Source: Cavia porcellus (lineage: Eukaryota > Chordata > Mammalia > Rodentia > Caviidae). From it: DNA of 64,000 nt. Positions 1 through 12,335 of the stretch are shown piece by piece. The stretch spans positions 19,904,101 to 19,968,100 of the forward strand of contig NW_026947491.1 in assembly GCF_034190915.1 (NCBI RefSeq), written 5' to 3'. The notes beneath the pieces are model-generated. The model made no database searches, was not told the origin of the DNA, and saw nothing but the letters and a program-made list of their open reading frames with translations. Position 1 is the first letter of the stretch, and every line of letters begins with the position of its first letter. The translations under genes were made by a program, and so were the position numbers.

Positions 1-17
1 AATGACCCCTGGAACTG

Positions 18-112
18 CAAAAAAAACCCAAACAAACAAACAAACAAAACAAACAAACAAAAAAAAACCCACAAAAAACAAACAAAAAAACCCAAACAAA
101 ACAAAAAACCAA
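18..112. repeat. (CAAA)n-rich low-complexity tract
   Basis: A run of A and C, mostly CAAA units with CCC interruptions. The paralogous position near 59240 has only a short A-rich stretch, so this is a local expansion inside the left copy of the duplicated segment. Confidence 0.8.
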
Positions 113-610
113 GAGCTGTACAAAGATTATATTTATTCCTATAAGACTCAAAGTGTCAATGTTCAGATCAGCAGCCATTGTTTAGGATGTGGCCTGTAAA
201 CTGTATCACTGAGAGGATCCACTGTAAGGCTGTGAGCCTATATTTAGTATGATGTTTTTCCAGAAGCAATCCTGGAGCTTAGCAATGTTCCCATCCAGAG
301 TTTTATGAAAGAGACCCTGGAGAGGACAACAAAACTCCTCCCAAGACTCAAAATTATTAAAAGGAATAGGAATAATGTACAGTAAACAGATCACAGTGTC
401 ATAGTTAGGTTGACTGTGTATCAACTGGATTTAGTGTTGTTCGCCAAGCCAGTTGACAGCTGTTTCAAAGATGAGAAAACTGTAACATTTTGTAATCAAT
501 ATGAGTTGGAGTCACTAATTCCACAGCAACATATCGGAAATAGCCAGTCATAGTTTGGCCAGTTTGGAGAGAGTGAGTTGAAGCAACCTCTGTAGCCAAG
601 AAAGCAATTA
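113..610 (-). mobile_element. Class II ERV env (transmembrane) remnant, left copy
   Basis: Antisense remains of a betaretrovirus-like envelope transmembrane subunit. The minus-strand reading at 206-424 keeps the pattern ESWEE..LQG.FHK.LD..IAKLQ, characteristic of the ectodomain in ERV-K-type elements. It is paralogous to the better preserved copy at 59140-59760. Stops and frameshifts break the frame, so no product is expected. The remainder of the element would lie left of the window. The assignment to class II rests on motif recognition, not a search. Confidence 0.55.
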
Positions 611-1636
611 ATGATTAATATAAATGTTAAGTAATTTAAACAGGTACTAATACAATACAATTTCAAAAATAGCAATCTAAGTGTATTTAAGAATTAATAG
701 TGTACTTGACAGTGCTGATGGAACTTTAAATAAACATTTCTAACAATAACCCTTTCTTGCTTGCATTGCCTAAATTCTTACTCTAACACAATACATTCCT
801 AGGGAGCCCACCAATCCCACCTCCCCCACACCTGCCTGTCCCCGGTCTCTGCATGCTGCCATCTGGGATCTACTGCTCTAGGCTTGGCACAGCCTGGGTG
901 AGCCCTGGCCCAGGGTAATGTTGATTCTGCCCCAATGACCCCTGCTCTAACTCCTGCATCTCCTCAGCCTTGATGTAGTGGTGGGGATCAGAGAGCAACG
1001 TGCAGGGGTGGAATCAGCTCAGGGTGGATCCACAACCCCTGCTTTCCACAGGCTTTGGAAACAAGTCAGAGACCCCACAGTGGGTGAGAGATGGGATGAT
1101 GAGTGTCCAGTGGGTAGGAAGCTCTCTGACAACCTGAAAACCTGTGTCTCTCTCTATGAGGCTGAGCCTCAGTGAGGCATGGACAGAAATCTCAGGCAAA
1201 TAACTGGTTTCTCCCTTCAGGGGTGGACATTTAACACACCATCTGCGTGCTCTCCTCCTGCATGGGTTGAGCCTTTTATAAAAGGAGGACCTTGGCTGAG
1301 CTGAATCCCATAGTCAAAATTCTGACCTCTACTTGAGAAAATGTATCAAACATAACAGGTAGAGAACAGAGAAGAGGCAGGAGCTGTGCTGGAATTGGCA
1401 CCAAGGAAAGAAGGATCAGAAAGGGCAATGATTTGGAGAGCTGACAAGGTTCTCAGGTGTGCAAAGAGACTCTGATCTCATGAGGCTGGGATCTGGCTTA
1501 AACTAATTTCCAACACTAAGTTTAGAATGTCATATCAGAATTAAACACAACTTCCGTTTAAGAGAATTAGTCTCATGAGACAGAGAAAGTATAAGAGCAA
1601 TTCTCACTCTGTCCCCTTATATTAATGAACTTTTAT
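611..1636. other. Intergenic flank, paralogous to 59760-60278
   Basis: No gene seen. Both ends align by eye with the right-hand copy. About 475 bp (roughly 1005-1485) are present here and absent at the matching point near 60115, so one copy has suffered an indel. Confidence 0.6.
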
Positions 1637-1644
1637 ATGCAAAT
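1637..1644 (+). promoter_or_regulatory. Ig octamer ATGCAAAT upstream of clan II pseudogene
   Basis: Perfect octamer about 100 bp before the position of the lost start codon, the usual spacing for IGHV promoters (binding site of Oct-1/Oct-2). Confidence 0.75.
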
Positions 1645-1735
1645 TATCATTCAAGATCTAGGTTCAAATACCTCCTCTGGGCGATGGGAGCTCATAGAAC
1701 TCTGCTTAGATCTGGCTGGAAAAAGTAGAGCGCTG

Positions 1736-2209
1736 GTCTATAAAAGGAGCCTGCCAGGGATTTCCTGAGCCTGGGAACAGTTTTCTGAGGTTAACATCAG
1801 TGTGGTCCAATGGACCCAGATGGTCAGAGTGAAAGCAGGGAACGAATACATATGAATGATACTTGTCTGCATGTTTGACATCCAAGATGTAGCTATAGGA
1901 GTGTGAATCTGGCCTGTTGAAGTCCTCACCACTCTGCTCCTTGCCTGCTCAGTCTCTGGATTCCCCATCATAAGCAGTGCTTACCACTTTTACTGGATCA
2001 GCCAGAATTCAGGAAAGAGGTCTGAGTGGATTGGACAAGTAGCTGATGATGGTGTCAGAAAGTGCAGTCCTTCTCTTACTGGCTGCATCTTCACTTAAAG
2101 AAACAGAGACATGAAGTGGTTTTCCTACAAATGACTGCTGGGAAGAGGGCCAGACATTACTCTGTGAGATACACAGAAGGCTCCTCCATGTGAGCCCACT
2201 ATCAAAATA
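1736..2209 (+). pseudogene. IGHV pseudogene, clan II (unit 1)
   Basis: Aligns through leader, intron and V exon with the open clan II gene at 56294-56728. The start codon is AGG at 1745-1747 instead of ATG, and the third codon of the mature region is TAG at 1890-1892. A second TAG follows two codons later, and further frame breaks occur through framework 3. The splice acceptor is not recognisable. A decayed 23-type signal remains: heptamer-like CACAGAA at 2172-2178 and nonamer-like ATCAAAATA at 2201-2209. The start loss and first stop are shared with the units at 15.3 kb and 60.4 kb, so they predate the duplications. Confidence 0.85.
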
Positions 2210-2229
2210 AACTGAAGAGATGCTTGGGA

Positions 2230-2243
2230 CCAGAAGGTGGTGC
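2230..2243 (+). promoter_or_regulatory. CTCF-core-like site 20 bp after RSS (unit 1)
   Basis: CCAGAAGGTGGTGC. It differs from the intact cores at 40665 and 56789 by one substitution in the spacer and one C-to-T change at the CpG. Its position relative to the nonamer is the same as in the other units. Confidence 0.45.
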
Positions 2244-3744
2244 CCAGGCACATGGAGCACAGAAATCTACTTTTAGAGCAGGTGAGAAAAATTGAAGGGT
2301 TGTCTGTCCACTTGATTGTCCTCTCTCCCAAAACATTTGTGCATAAAAGTTTCAGGGAATTTTTCTGTTTGTAATCCTAAAACATTGTGTGTTCATGGAA
2401 CTAGACTTATTTTTTTTTAACATTTAGCTCATGACAAAATGCACTTAGTAGTTTTCAATGATATTGTTTTGTACAAGCCAGGTGACTGATCATTGTAACT
2501 CACTGTTTGGTCTAAAAATACTTTATGATGAGTGATCCCCTTGTTAGGTGCACATCCATCATCCACCATCAGATGCATCTCCAGGTTATCCAGTGCTGGT
2601 TCACAAAAAGCCATATGCTCAGAATGTCTGGGAAACAATCTCTATGTGGGTGTGTTGTCTACACATTGCTAAAGGAGCTTTATCTTCCTCTGAGGAGTTG
2701 ACACAGATCACAGATCACCCAGAATGAAGAGGTTCACCTGTAACTCAGAGCAGCTTCCTGGCCATCTCCAAGCTAATTTTACATTCTGCCTCCCCTTCTC
2801 CCTGAATCCTGCTCTTTCTGAGCCTGCCCTTCCCCAGAGAAACTGTGGGCATTGGCCCATCTTCTCCTGGCCACATTGCTTTGTGGATTTGGTCAGAACT
2901 GGCTAGAAATCATGCAGAAACTGCCTCCAGAAGCACTGGCATGGGACAGCACTGCTGTCATTTTCAGCTTGCTCACAGTATGAGGAGATTTAAATCAATC
3001 ATTTATGTCCACATCCATTTCAATAAATGAAGCCAAAATAATCAGACAAAACATTTCGAGAACCATGAAGCTTATGGAGCAGTTCTGCCTGAATGCAAAG
3101 CCAGTTTTAAAATTCATTTGTTTTAAATATTTCATCCATTTTTCTTATGGTTGTATTTTTTCTTTTAAAAAGATTTGCAAGATAGTCTGCAGATTTGTTT
3201 TTACTAATCAAAGCTTGTAACTTTCCAATAACCATTAAGAAACCATTTTAAGAATTAAACTGAAATATTTTCTAGCTTGCTCTTGTTGGATTGTTCATTT
3301 TCTTTTTGTTTTTCCCTCACTGGGGATTAAAAGGCCTCACAATCAATGGGGAATCAATGGGGAAAAAGCATTCCACTGAGCTGTGTCCCAGATCACTTTT
3401 CATGTCTTGGGTAATTAATCAGCACAAATATCTAAAAATGCTGAATCATATAATGACACATAAATGTTTCCAATAAGTATCCTATATTTAACATGACTTC
3501 AGTGATAGGGTATGTACATTTTAAATAAATGTCAAAATAGGGAAGTTTATGTAAAGCAAGCTAAAGATGACCAAAGTGGGAGGAAGTAATGGAAGGAGGG
3601 GTTACTGAGGAGCCACAGGACAGACTGAAGATGATACGTGTTCTCCCTGCTTGATTGGTGTAAGTGTTCACACTTGTCACATGTGTGAACTTTGTATATG
3701 GGCATCTTTGTGTTATACCAGGCTCAGATAAACATTACCTTAGA
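2244..3744. other. Intergenic, paralogous to 60884-63147 and partly to 15900-16400
   Basis: No gene seen. The stretch matches the right-hand duplicate closely, except that the duplicate carries about 790 extra bases (61740-62525) opposite position ~3090. The part around 2340-2640 also matches 15940-16200. Confidence 0.6.
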
Positions 3745-3826
3745 ATAAGGGCTTGGAACATAGCTCAGAGCTGATGCTTGGCAAGCCCCATGCCCTGCAT
3801 TAGTCTTCCCGAATGCAAAAAACTCT
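3745..3826 (+). repeat. Old ID-type SINE
   Basis: Diverged tRNA-Ala-derived SINE body (GCTTGGAACATAGCTCAG start, then TTGGCAAGCCC) ending in an A-rich tail. The paralogous SINE is at 63148-63232, so insertion preceded the duplication of this segment. Confidence 0.6.
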
Positions 3827-4323
3827 CCATTTAGAAACACACTGAGTTCATGACAGGTGAAAATAAGAAGTTCTAATTTCTCTCAGCAAACAGCAGAATG
3901 CAGCAAAGTCACCTATATTCTCATTACAAGAAGAAGGGAAGAGAATCATCACCAGGTGTGTGCATGGTCAAGGACCTGGCATGGGAAGAAGTCAATTGAA
4001 ACTTAGGGTAGTATAGGCCCCGTATCTGGGGAAACATTTATAGCACATCAGCTCCTTTAAAGAAAAGTACAGAATTTGTCACATTCTATAAATGTTTGCT
4101 TCCAAAGCAGACCAATTTATTACAAAACTGTATGTCATTTGTATATGAAAAATAAAGGTGGGCAAACACATAGTTATATACCACTGCACTGTCTCATAAT
4201 GAGATTTCAAATTCTTTTAAATCAGATCATTGGTACCAAACTTCCCCAAGACCTTCACATCAGAGCTGAGCACTGCCTTATCTGATCTTTCCATTTGCAG
4301 AACTGAATTTATAGCAGGAGGCC

Positions 4324-4331
4324 ATGCAAAT
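4324..4331 (+). promoter_or_regulatory. Ig octamer of clan III unit 2
   Basis: ATGCAAAT within the context GGCCATGCAAATAGGGCCTC, which is nearly identical at 35577 and 63744. Confidence 0.8.
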
Positions 4332-4439
4332 AGGGCCTCCTTGTGCTGATGAAAACCAGCCCAGTTTGATCCAGAGTCTGTGGATTAGATTGAAGCCTCA
4401 GATGCCCAGATATTGTTAATTAATGATCAGTGGTGAATA

Positions 4440-5097
4440 TAGGCAGCTCACATGAAGCTTGGGCTGATGCTGAGTGTGTGAGTGAATGTGCGTGTGGCAA
4501 ACAGGGGACATATGCGACAGTTTCCTAAGTAGGATGCCTCTGTGTTTGCAGGAGTCCAGGCTATGGAACAGCTGGTGGAGACTTGGTAGGCAGCTCGTCA
4601 TGGAGCTTGGGCTGATCTGGGTTCTGCTGTTTGCAATTTTGAAAGGTAATTTATTCAGAAAGAAAAATTATTGAGCTTGTCAGTGTACATGAGTACGATA
4701 AACATGGGAAGTCTGAGATGGTTTCCTGACTAGGATGTCTCTCTGTTTGCAGGTGTCTTGTGTGAGGAGCACCTGGTAGTGTATGGTAAGGCTTAGTGCA
4801 GCCTGGGGGTTCCCTGAGACTTTCCTGCATAGCCTTGTGATTCACCTTCCATAGTTACTGAATGAACTGGAACTTCCAGGCTCATAGGAAGGGGCTAGAG
4901 TGGATCTTAACTATCAGTGAGTATAGTAGTTACGTGTAGAATGCAGACTCTGTGAAGGGCCAATGCACCATCTCCAGGGACAATGGCAAGAACATGCTGT
5001 TTCTGTAGATGAGCAGCCTGAGACCCAAGGACACAGCCATGTATTACTATATGAGAGACATGGTGAGTTTAAGTCAGGTTAAGTCTAGATAAAAACC
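4440..5097 (+). pseudogene. IGHV pseudogene, clan III, with duplicated 5' end (unit 2)
   Basis: A first leader (ATG at 4452), intron and acceptor lead into a short piece of framework 1 (4551-4586). This runs directly into a second leader (4600-4645, encoding MELGLIWVLLFAILK, donor GTAATT) and a full-length V exon from 4753 to 5058. The V exon has a 1-base deletion and TAG early in framework 1, loses the framework 2 frame, and reads TACTATATG where YYC should be. The RSS is recognisable: heptamer CATGGTG 5059-5065, 23-bp spacer, nonamer ATAAAAACC 5089-5097. The flank resembles the 35.7 kb unit. Not functional. Confidence 0.88.
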
Positions 5098-5118
5098 TTC
5101 CTCTAGGGGCCTTCAGGG

Positions 5119-5132
5119 CCAAGAGAGGTCAC
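5119..5132 (+). promoter_or_regulatory. Eroded CTCF-core-like site after unit 2
   Basis: CCAAGAGAGGTCAC begins 21 bp after the nonamer, the same place as CCAGCAGGGGGCGC in the paralogous unit at 36210. The CpG part is gone, so binding is unlikely. Confidence 0.3.
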
Positions 5133-5430
5133 TGTGACCCCGAGGGAAGCAGGCAGGGCCAAAGAGTAGGTTAGAAGGAAGCAGGGGAAGGAGGGCTTTC
5201 TGGGGGCCTCTGGGGTTTCCCTTCTGTGTTAAATCATAGCACCTGAGCAGACCTGACAATGCATGAACGGTAATGAAGTATTTTAGTCCAAGTAAAGATC
5301 ATCTGTTTCATTTTATTGCATAGGAATTTCACTTCCTGGGTAAACACGACTGGTACCAATGTGAAAATAAATTATAAAGTTGTTAAGTTAGTTTTCCTTT
5401 GAATGTCTAATCACAGTAATCATCTGAACG
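5133..5430. other. 3' flank of clan III unit 2 (left part)
   Basis: Aligns with 36230-36500 and 58060-58340. The homology stops near 5430 and resumes at about 13340, indicating that the intervening ~7.9 kb was inserted. Confidence 0.6.
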
Positions 5431-5699
5431 TGATCCAACTTCTTTTTCTTTTCTTGCTTTTGCTATAGTTGCTTTTGTAATCTATGCTGCCATAAACTGC
5501 TGCACCTCTGCCTAACCACCATCTGAGAACCAGCTGATTCTGAGTAACAAAACCTCCAAAGACTGGTTTAGATTCAGCATTTGTTCCTAGTGTGCCATAC
5601 TTTGACAAAAACTGGCTGATGCTTACCTCTAGATTTGGATAGAAAAACTAAAGCTTTTTGACAAGTTTCAAAACTATAAAGTTAATAAACAGAGAAAGA

Positions 5700-6370
5700 A
5701 AAAAATTATACTCTCATAGAGACAACACAGCATGATAGAATCCAGTAAACACTGCTTTGGGCTGCTGCAGATTGCTAAGGAGCAGAGTGATGTAGAGATG
5801 CATGCAGATGGATCGGTAAGTACCATGAGCCTTGTGGATGCAGTGTATCACCCTATTCCCTCAGAACCTGTGATCAGTACCATGCCTTCCCAGGCTCTCT
5901 CACCTCCAGGCAGGGGACATTCACCCCTAGTACCAGTCTGAGGTGTCCAAGCCATGTCAACTTGTCTACAAATACTTTCCCAGATTTCTCATGCTCCAGT
6001 ATGAAGGTCTGCTGAATTTCATCAAAGCAGCTCATCCTCAGAGAGGTTGGAAGATTCTTCTGGATTTGCCTCAGTCTTGACCCACAGCATCCTGGGAAAT
6101 AGTCCAAATCACCTGGACACACCAAAGCCACAGAACTCCTCCCTATCTAATGGAACAAGTGATGTGGACCTTTTTGATTCACCCAATGACAGACGGAGAT
6201 GGTGTGGCCGCATTGATGGAGTAGCACAAGTAGTGTTATTATACACCTCCTGTCACAGGTTATGCTTGGAATGGACCTTATGAAGGTAGTTCTTCCAACA
6301 TGTATTCGTGATATAAGATCTCTTGTAGAAATGTGTATAGACTGTTCAAACATCAAACCTGTTTATTAGT
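5700..6370. other. Unidentified insert, possibly a decayed retropseudogene
   Basis: GC content and codon-like texture differ from the flanks. Plus-strand frames at 5732-5941 and 6047-6283 read Ser/Pro-rich text, and minus-strand frames are also partly open (5874-6131). No intron-like signals, poly(A) tail or known domain can be seen, and I do not recognise a parent gene. It is absent from the paralogous V flanks. Confidence 0.2.
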
Positions 6371-6739
6371 GTTAGTTAGCAGATGTATCCCAGGAATCGA
6401 ATGGTTGAGGGCCTGAAATGGTACCTCTTGGCCTTTCATGTAGGAAGGAAAGGGTCAGTTTCCAAAAAGCTGTAAAATACCACTTGCAGTGAGATCTTTC
6501 AGGGTCACTGGATGTTACCAAATAATGCCGAGTAGAACACAGAGCTATTTTCAGAAGGACCAGTTCCTTGGGTCTCTTAACTTGGCATAACTTTTCATTT
6601 TGAACAGGTTTCCCTTCACCCACCAATCTCAGTCTTTTATGCTGAGTGTTTTAAAAATAAGATACAGTGCAGTGCTCCTATCGGGGCCAAATCAAAGATC
6701 CTTAGGATGTCAGTTGGGGTTCACAGTATAGAATAGGGT

Positions 6740-9700
6740 TTTATTGGATTTTGCACCTGCCTGCACCATCATTTCTGGAGGCTGAGTGGCTTGGGGTGAG
6801 CATCCCTACACCATTCCAAGCCCCGGGAGTATAATTTAGTTGCTCCTGGATGGCCAAGGAACTTCAAGGCTTCCTGCCACCCGTGACCAGCCTTGCAGAG
6901 CTTGGGCCTCCCTGGCCCACCTCCAGTGACCCTCTCTCAATCTAGGGGACTGGAAAGTCAGAGTTTCAGGAGCCAAGGTAATAGAAGAGGATTTCCCACA
7001 GGCCCAGGGGAAGTCTTGGAAACACAGAAATATAGGAAAATGACAAAATGAAAGACCAAAGTACAACCTCAAACCTCAAGCTCATCCCAGGAAACATTAG
7101 GAGCTATGTACATAGAAGCAACATGTGCCATACACCTGAAATACCTGCAATAATAGCAACTGAAATAAAGAAGCAACTCTGGAAAGTTTTAAAGGACTTC
7201 AAACTAGAAATAATCTCCCAGGTAAAAGAAAAATTGATAAAAGAAATGAAAGAGATGTTTAACATATTTAAATAAGACACAGTTAAAAAAAATTGGAGGA
7301 AATAAACAAAAAGGTAGAATCCCTGGATGAACAATATAAGAAACAAACAGAATACATGGAGCCGATGCAAAGAGATATACAGGAAATCAAAAATTCCATT
7401 GAAAGCTGTAAAAACTGCCTCAATGAAAGTGAAAGTGAAGACAGAATTTCAGAACTCAAAGACAAGATTGCAGCTCGTGGGGCTGGGGATTTAGCTCAGC
7501 AGCGTAAGTGCCTGCCTTGCAAGCAGGCAGTCGTGAGTTCGATCCCTGGTACCAATAAAAAAAAAAAGGAAAAAGATAAAAAAAAGATTGCAGCTTGTAA
7601 AGAGGAAAAGCAAGATCTTTTAAAAATAACAAGTAATCAGCAAATAACAATTCAACAGCTGCCCAATGATGCAAAGAAAAATAACATATGTTCGGGATAA
7701 ATGAAAAGCAAGGGGACAATATACAGGATGTAAGTGGATATTTAAACAAGTAATAGCTGAAAATTTCACAAACATGAGAATGGAAATTAACATCAGGATC
7801 AGTGAAGCATATAGACCTGCAAATAGCCATAACCAAAATAAAACTACACCCAGACATATAATAATCACCATCCCAGAAATCCAACATAAGAATAGAATGT
7901 TAAAAGATGTCAGAGAGAAAAGACAGATCACTTATAAAGCAAAACCTATCAGAATCACAGCAGACTTCTCCACACAAACAATAAAGTCAAGAAGAGCATG
8001 CAGTGAAGTATTTCAGATCCTAAAGGAAAATGATTTCAAGTCTAGACTGATGTACCCTGCAAAACTGTGCTTCAAAATTGATGGAGAAATAAGATACTTC
8101 CATGACAAAGAACAGCTGAAGAACTTCATTATCACCAAGTCAACCCAGCTAAGAATACCAAATGACAGTTTAAATACACTTAGGAAAAAAACCACTAAAC
8201 AAGCAGACAATTAAGTAGAACAGAAGATAAAGATGCAACAACAGAAAGATAACATGTCAACAATAAACCAATATATAACAGTTATAACCATTAATGTAAA
8301 TGGTCTCAGTGCACCAATTAAAAGAAACAGACTGGCAGAATGGATCAAGAAACAACATGCAACCACATGCTGTCTACAAGAAACCCATCTAAACCAAAAG
8401 GATACACACAGATTGAATGTCAAAGGATAGAAAACACTAATTCATGCAACAGGAACCCCCCCCCCCCAAGAAAAGCGGCAGTAGATGGGTTTTGTGTCTG
8501 TTTGCAGACACTGTGAACTTCAAACCAAGAATGATCAGAAGAAATAAAGAAGGTCATTGCATACTGGTTAGGGGAAAACTTCAAGAGGAAGAGATAACAA
8601 TCTTAAATATATATGCACCAAATTCCAGAGCACCTAGTTATTTAAAGCAAGTATTAATAGAAATGAAAAATCAAATTATCAATAACACAATTGTAACAGG
8701 AGACCTTAGTACACCATTGACTTCAAGGGACAGATCACCAGACAGAAAATTAGCAAAGAAATAACAGAACTGAATCACACCTGTGAAAAAATATACTTGA
8801 TAATCATATACAGGGTGTTCCATCGAACAACATCAGAATACACCTATTTTTCAGCAGTACATGGGACATTCTCTAAAAATGGGAGACCATATATTAGCCC
8901 ACAGAACATATTTAAATAAATGGAAAAAAATTGAAATTTTCCCATGCATGTTGTTGGATCATAGCGCCGTGAAACTAGAAATCAATGATAAAAGAAACTG
9001 CAAAAGTACCACAAACACATGAAAACTGAATAGCACACTCTTGAGCAATCAGTAGGACACAGAGGAAATTAAAGACAAAATTAAATAGTACCTACAAGCA
9101 AACCAAAATACAAATATATCTTACCGGAATCTGTGGGATGTAATGAAAGCTGTCCTCAGAGAAAAATTTATTGCACTGAATTCCCACATCAGGAAAACAG
9201 AATGAATACAAATAAATAACCTGATGCCACACCTCAAACATCTAGAAAAAGAAGGGCAATTCAAGCCCAAAGCCAAAATAAGATAGGAAAATATAAAAAT
9301 CAGAGCAGAAATTAATATAATAGAGACTAAGAAAGCAATCCAAAGAATCAATGAATCAAAGAGTTGGTTCTTTGAAAGAATAAATAAAATTGATGTCCTT
9401 AGCCAACCTTATAAAAAAAGAGAAGAAAAAGCTCAAATTTGTGCAATAAGGAATGAAAAAGGCAAAATCACTACAGACTCTGTAGAAATACAGAACATCA
9501 ACACTTATTTAAAAAACCTCTACTCTCATAGGTTTGATAACACAGAATAAATAGCCAGATTCCTAGAAACATATGAAGTACCCAAGGTAGCGCAAGAAGA
9601 TGTAAAACTGCTGAATAATCTAATTTATATTAGTGAAATTGAAAATGTAATTAAGTCCTTACCTACAAAAGTGAGCCCAGGCCCAGATGGATTCACTGCG

Positions 9701-12335
9701 GAATTTTACAAGAAATACAAAGAAGACTTAATGGCAACAGTCCTCAAACTCTTCAGTGAAACTGAAAGGGAAGCAATCCTTCCTAAGTAATTCCTGGAAG
9801 CAAATATTACTCTAGTACCAAAAACCTGAAAAAGGCCCAACTAAAAAGAGGACTAAAGGCCAATCTCACTAATGAACACAGATGCAAAAATCCTCAATAA
9901 AATATTGGCAAATAATATATAGCAAAATCATCAAGAAGATTGTACACCATGACCAAGTGGAATGCATCCCAGGCATGCATGGATGGTTCAATATACATAA
10001 ATCAATAAATGCAATCCATCATACCGATAAATCCAAAAGTAAGAATCACATGATCACTTCTATAGATGCAGAAAAAGCTTTTGAGAAGGCCCAACACTCA
10101 TTCATGATTAGAACCTTACAGAAAATTAGAATAGATGGCCTATACCTCAATATGATAAAAGATATTTATGACAAACCAACAGCTAGTATCATACTAAATG
10201 GTCAAAAACTGAAGGCCTTAACCTTAAAATCATGCACAAGAAAATGATATCCCTTATCACCACTCCTATTTAATATAGTACTGGAAAAACTAGCCAGAGA
10301 AATTCACAAGAGAGAGAGAAATAAAAGGGGTAAAGACAGGAAAAGAAGAAGTTAATTATCATTGTTTGCAGATGACATGATACTCTACATAGAAGACCTA
10401 AAAACTCCATTGAAGGACTTTTAGATATAATAAATAAATTCAGCAATGCAGCTGTATACAAAATCAATACTCAAAAATCAATAGCATTCCTATACACTAA
10501 CAACAAAATCACAGAGATTGAAATAAGTGTAGCCACACCCTTTACACTAGCAACCACAGAAATAAATATTTAGGAATTATTCTCATGAAAGAAGTGAAAG
10601 ATCTGTATAAGGAAAATTATAATACACTGAAAAAAGAAATTGAAGAGGATCTCAGAAAATGAAAAGACATCCCTTGCTCATGCATAGGAAGAAAAAATAT
10701 TGTGAAAATGTCCACATTCCCAAAACTGTTATATGATTCAATGCAATCCCAATAAAAATACCATCAACATACCTCATAGATCTAGAGAAATCGCTCCTAA
10801 AATTCATCTGGAGCAAGAAGAGACCTAGAATAACAAAGAGCATGTACAAAATTAAAAACTAAATGTACCAAAGATCTGAATATTAAAACAGATACACTAC
10901 ATCTATTGGAAGACAAACTGGGTAGAAACCTTGAAGATATAGGAGTAGGTAGAGAATTCATGAACAGGACTTACACTGCACGGGAAATACTTCCCAGAAT
11001 CAATAACTGGGACCACTTCTTATAAAAAAGTTTCTGCATGTCAAAGGAAATCTCCAGCATAGTGAAAAGAAAATCCACAAACTGGGAAAAATCTTAGTGA
11101 ACTGTCCCTCAGAAAAACATATAAAAAATTAAAAAAGAATCAGACCCCCAAAATTCAAAGATGCAATCCAAAAATGGGCATCTGAGATGAATACACAGGT
11201 CTCAGATGAAGAAATAAAAATGGCAAATAAATAAATGAAAAAATGTTCATCATCATTTCTCCTTAGAGAAATGCAAATTAAAACCACACTGAGATTCCAT
11301 CTCATTCGTGAAAGAATGGCCAGGTTTAAGAAAACTACCAACAATGAATTCTGGAGAGGCTGTGAGGAAAAAGGAACTCTCTGCACTGTTGGAGTGTAGA
11401 CTGGTGCAACCATTGTGGAGGTCAGTCTGGAGATTTCTCAAAAAGCTGGAATTGGAAGTACAATTTGTTCTATCTATCCCACTTTTAGGCATATTCCCAG
11501 AAAAACTGAAAATCTCATACCACAGTGATATATGTGCACCCATATTTATAGCAGCACAATTTGTAATAGCCAGATCTTGGAAACAACCTAAGTGCACATC
11601 AACTGAGTAATGGATAAAAAAGATGTGGCATTTTTATAGAGTGGAGTACTACTCAACTAAAAGAATGATCACATTGAGATATTTATAAATAAATGCACAT
11701 AGCTTGAGACCATTCTCACAAGCAAAATAAATCAAACTCACATGTATAAATACCAGATAGTCTCCCTAGTGTAAGAAATGGTAAGAATACATAAAAGTAT
11801 GTGTTAATCATGATTCCCCATTATATTGCTTTAAAGGCGTATAATGTTTTCATACATAAGTTGGAAAGCTTTTATTCTGGGTCATTTGATTTTATTGTCA
11901 ATGATGGTATGAACAGCTAAGAAAGCAAGACATTATAAAAGCTAGTGATGATTTAATATTATCTTGTTTTGAAATTCCACCAAGCTTTTGTTCTTCTTTC
12001 TCCATTGTTTTTATCATGTTCTATCTTATTGGACTTCATTATTTGTGATAGTATAAACAAAATTTTTATGGACAAGGAGATAATATCGTAACCATTGTTC
12101 ATTTTCTCTTACTTGGTTCTAAATACCTTGTAATGCTTTCATTCTCTGAAATGGTTTTATACTGTCTCTTTATGTTTGATACTACAGTATATGAAGCTAT
12201 ACTCAAATATTTCAAAGAAAGAGACACTATAGCAGCTACTGTTATGTCAGGTTGTCTTGTGAAACACTATATTACTTAAATTGTTCTGTTCTGATCTGTC
12301 CTCTTTTATCTTAAACTTTTTTAAAAATAAAAAAG
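6740..12335 (+). mobile_element. LINE-1 copy 1, old and heavily mutated
   Basis: An L1 with remnants of the 5' UTR, ORF1 (from about 7026) and ORF2 (from about 8233), followed by a 3' UTR. Many stops and frameshifts break both ORFs, and an internal part of ORF2 near 10850 is missing. The reverse transcriptase region is still recognisable near 9630-10400, including the FADD-encoding stretch close to 10360. A SINE interrupts ORF1 at 7479. A poly(C) run lies at about 8455-8467. The 3' UTR holds ~270 extra bases that the younger copies lack. The 5' boundary is uncertain. Confidence 0.85.
7479..7583 (+). repeat. ID-type SINE nested in LINE-1 copy 1
   Basis: A well preserved tRNA-Ala-derived SINE with an A box (TAGCTCAGCAGCG) and B box (GAGTTCGATCCC), ending in an A-rich tail. 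The target-site duplication is AAGATTGCAGCTCGT (7464-7478) and AAGATTGCAGCTTGT (7584-7598), 15 bp with one mismatch. It proves insertion after L1 copy 1 was in place. Confidence 0.9.

Larger units (their letters stand above)
113..4680. repeat. Segmental duplication, left copy
   Basis: The order env remnant, clan II pseudogene, old SINE, octamer, clan III leader is repeated at 59260-63960 in the same orientation. Indels change the offset from about 58.6 to 59.4 kb. Confidence 0.85.

Noticed and set aside
7479..7560. tRNA-like sequence with A and B boxes
   Set aside because: It is the head of an ID-type SINE with an A-rich tail and target-site duplication, not a tRNA gene.
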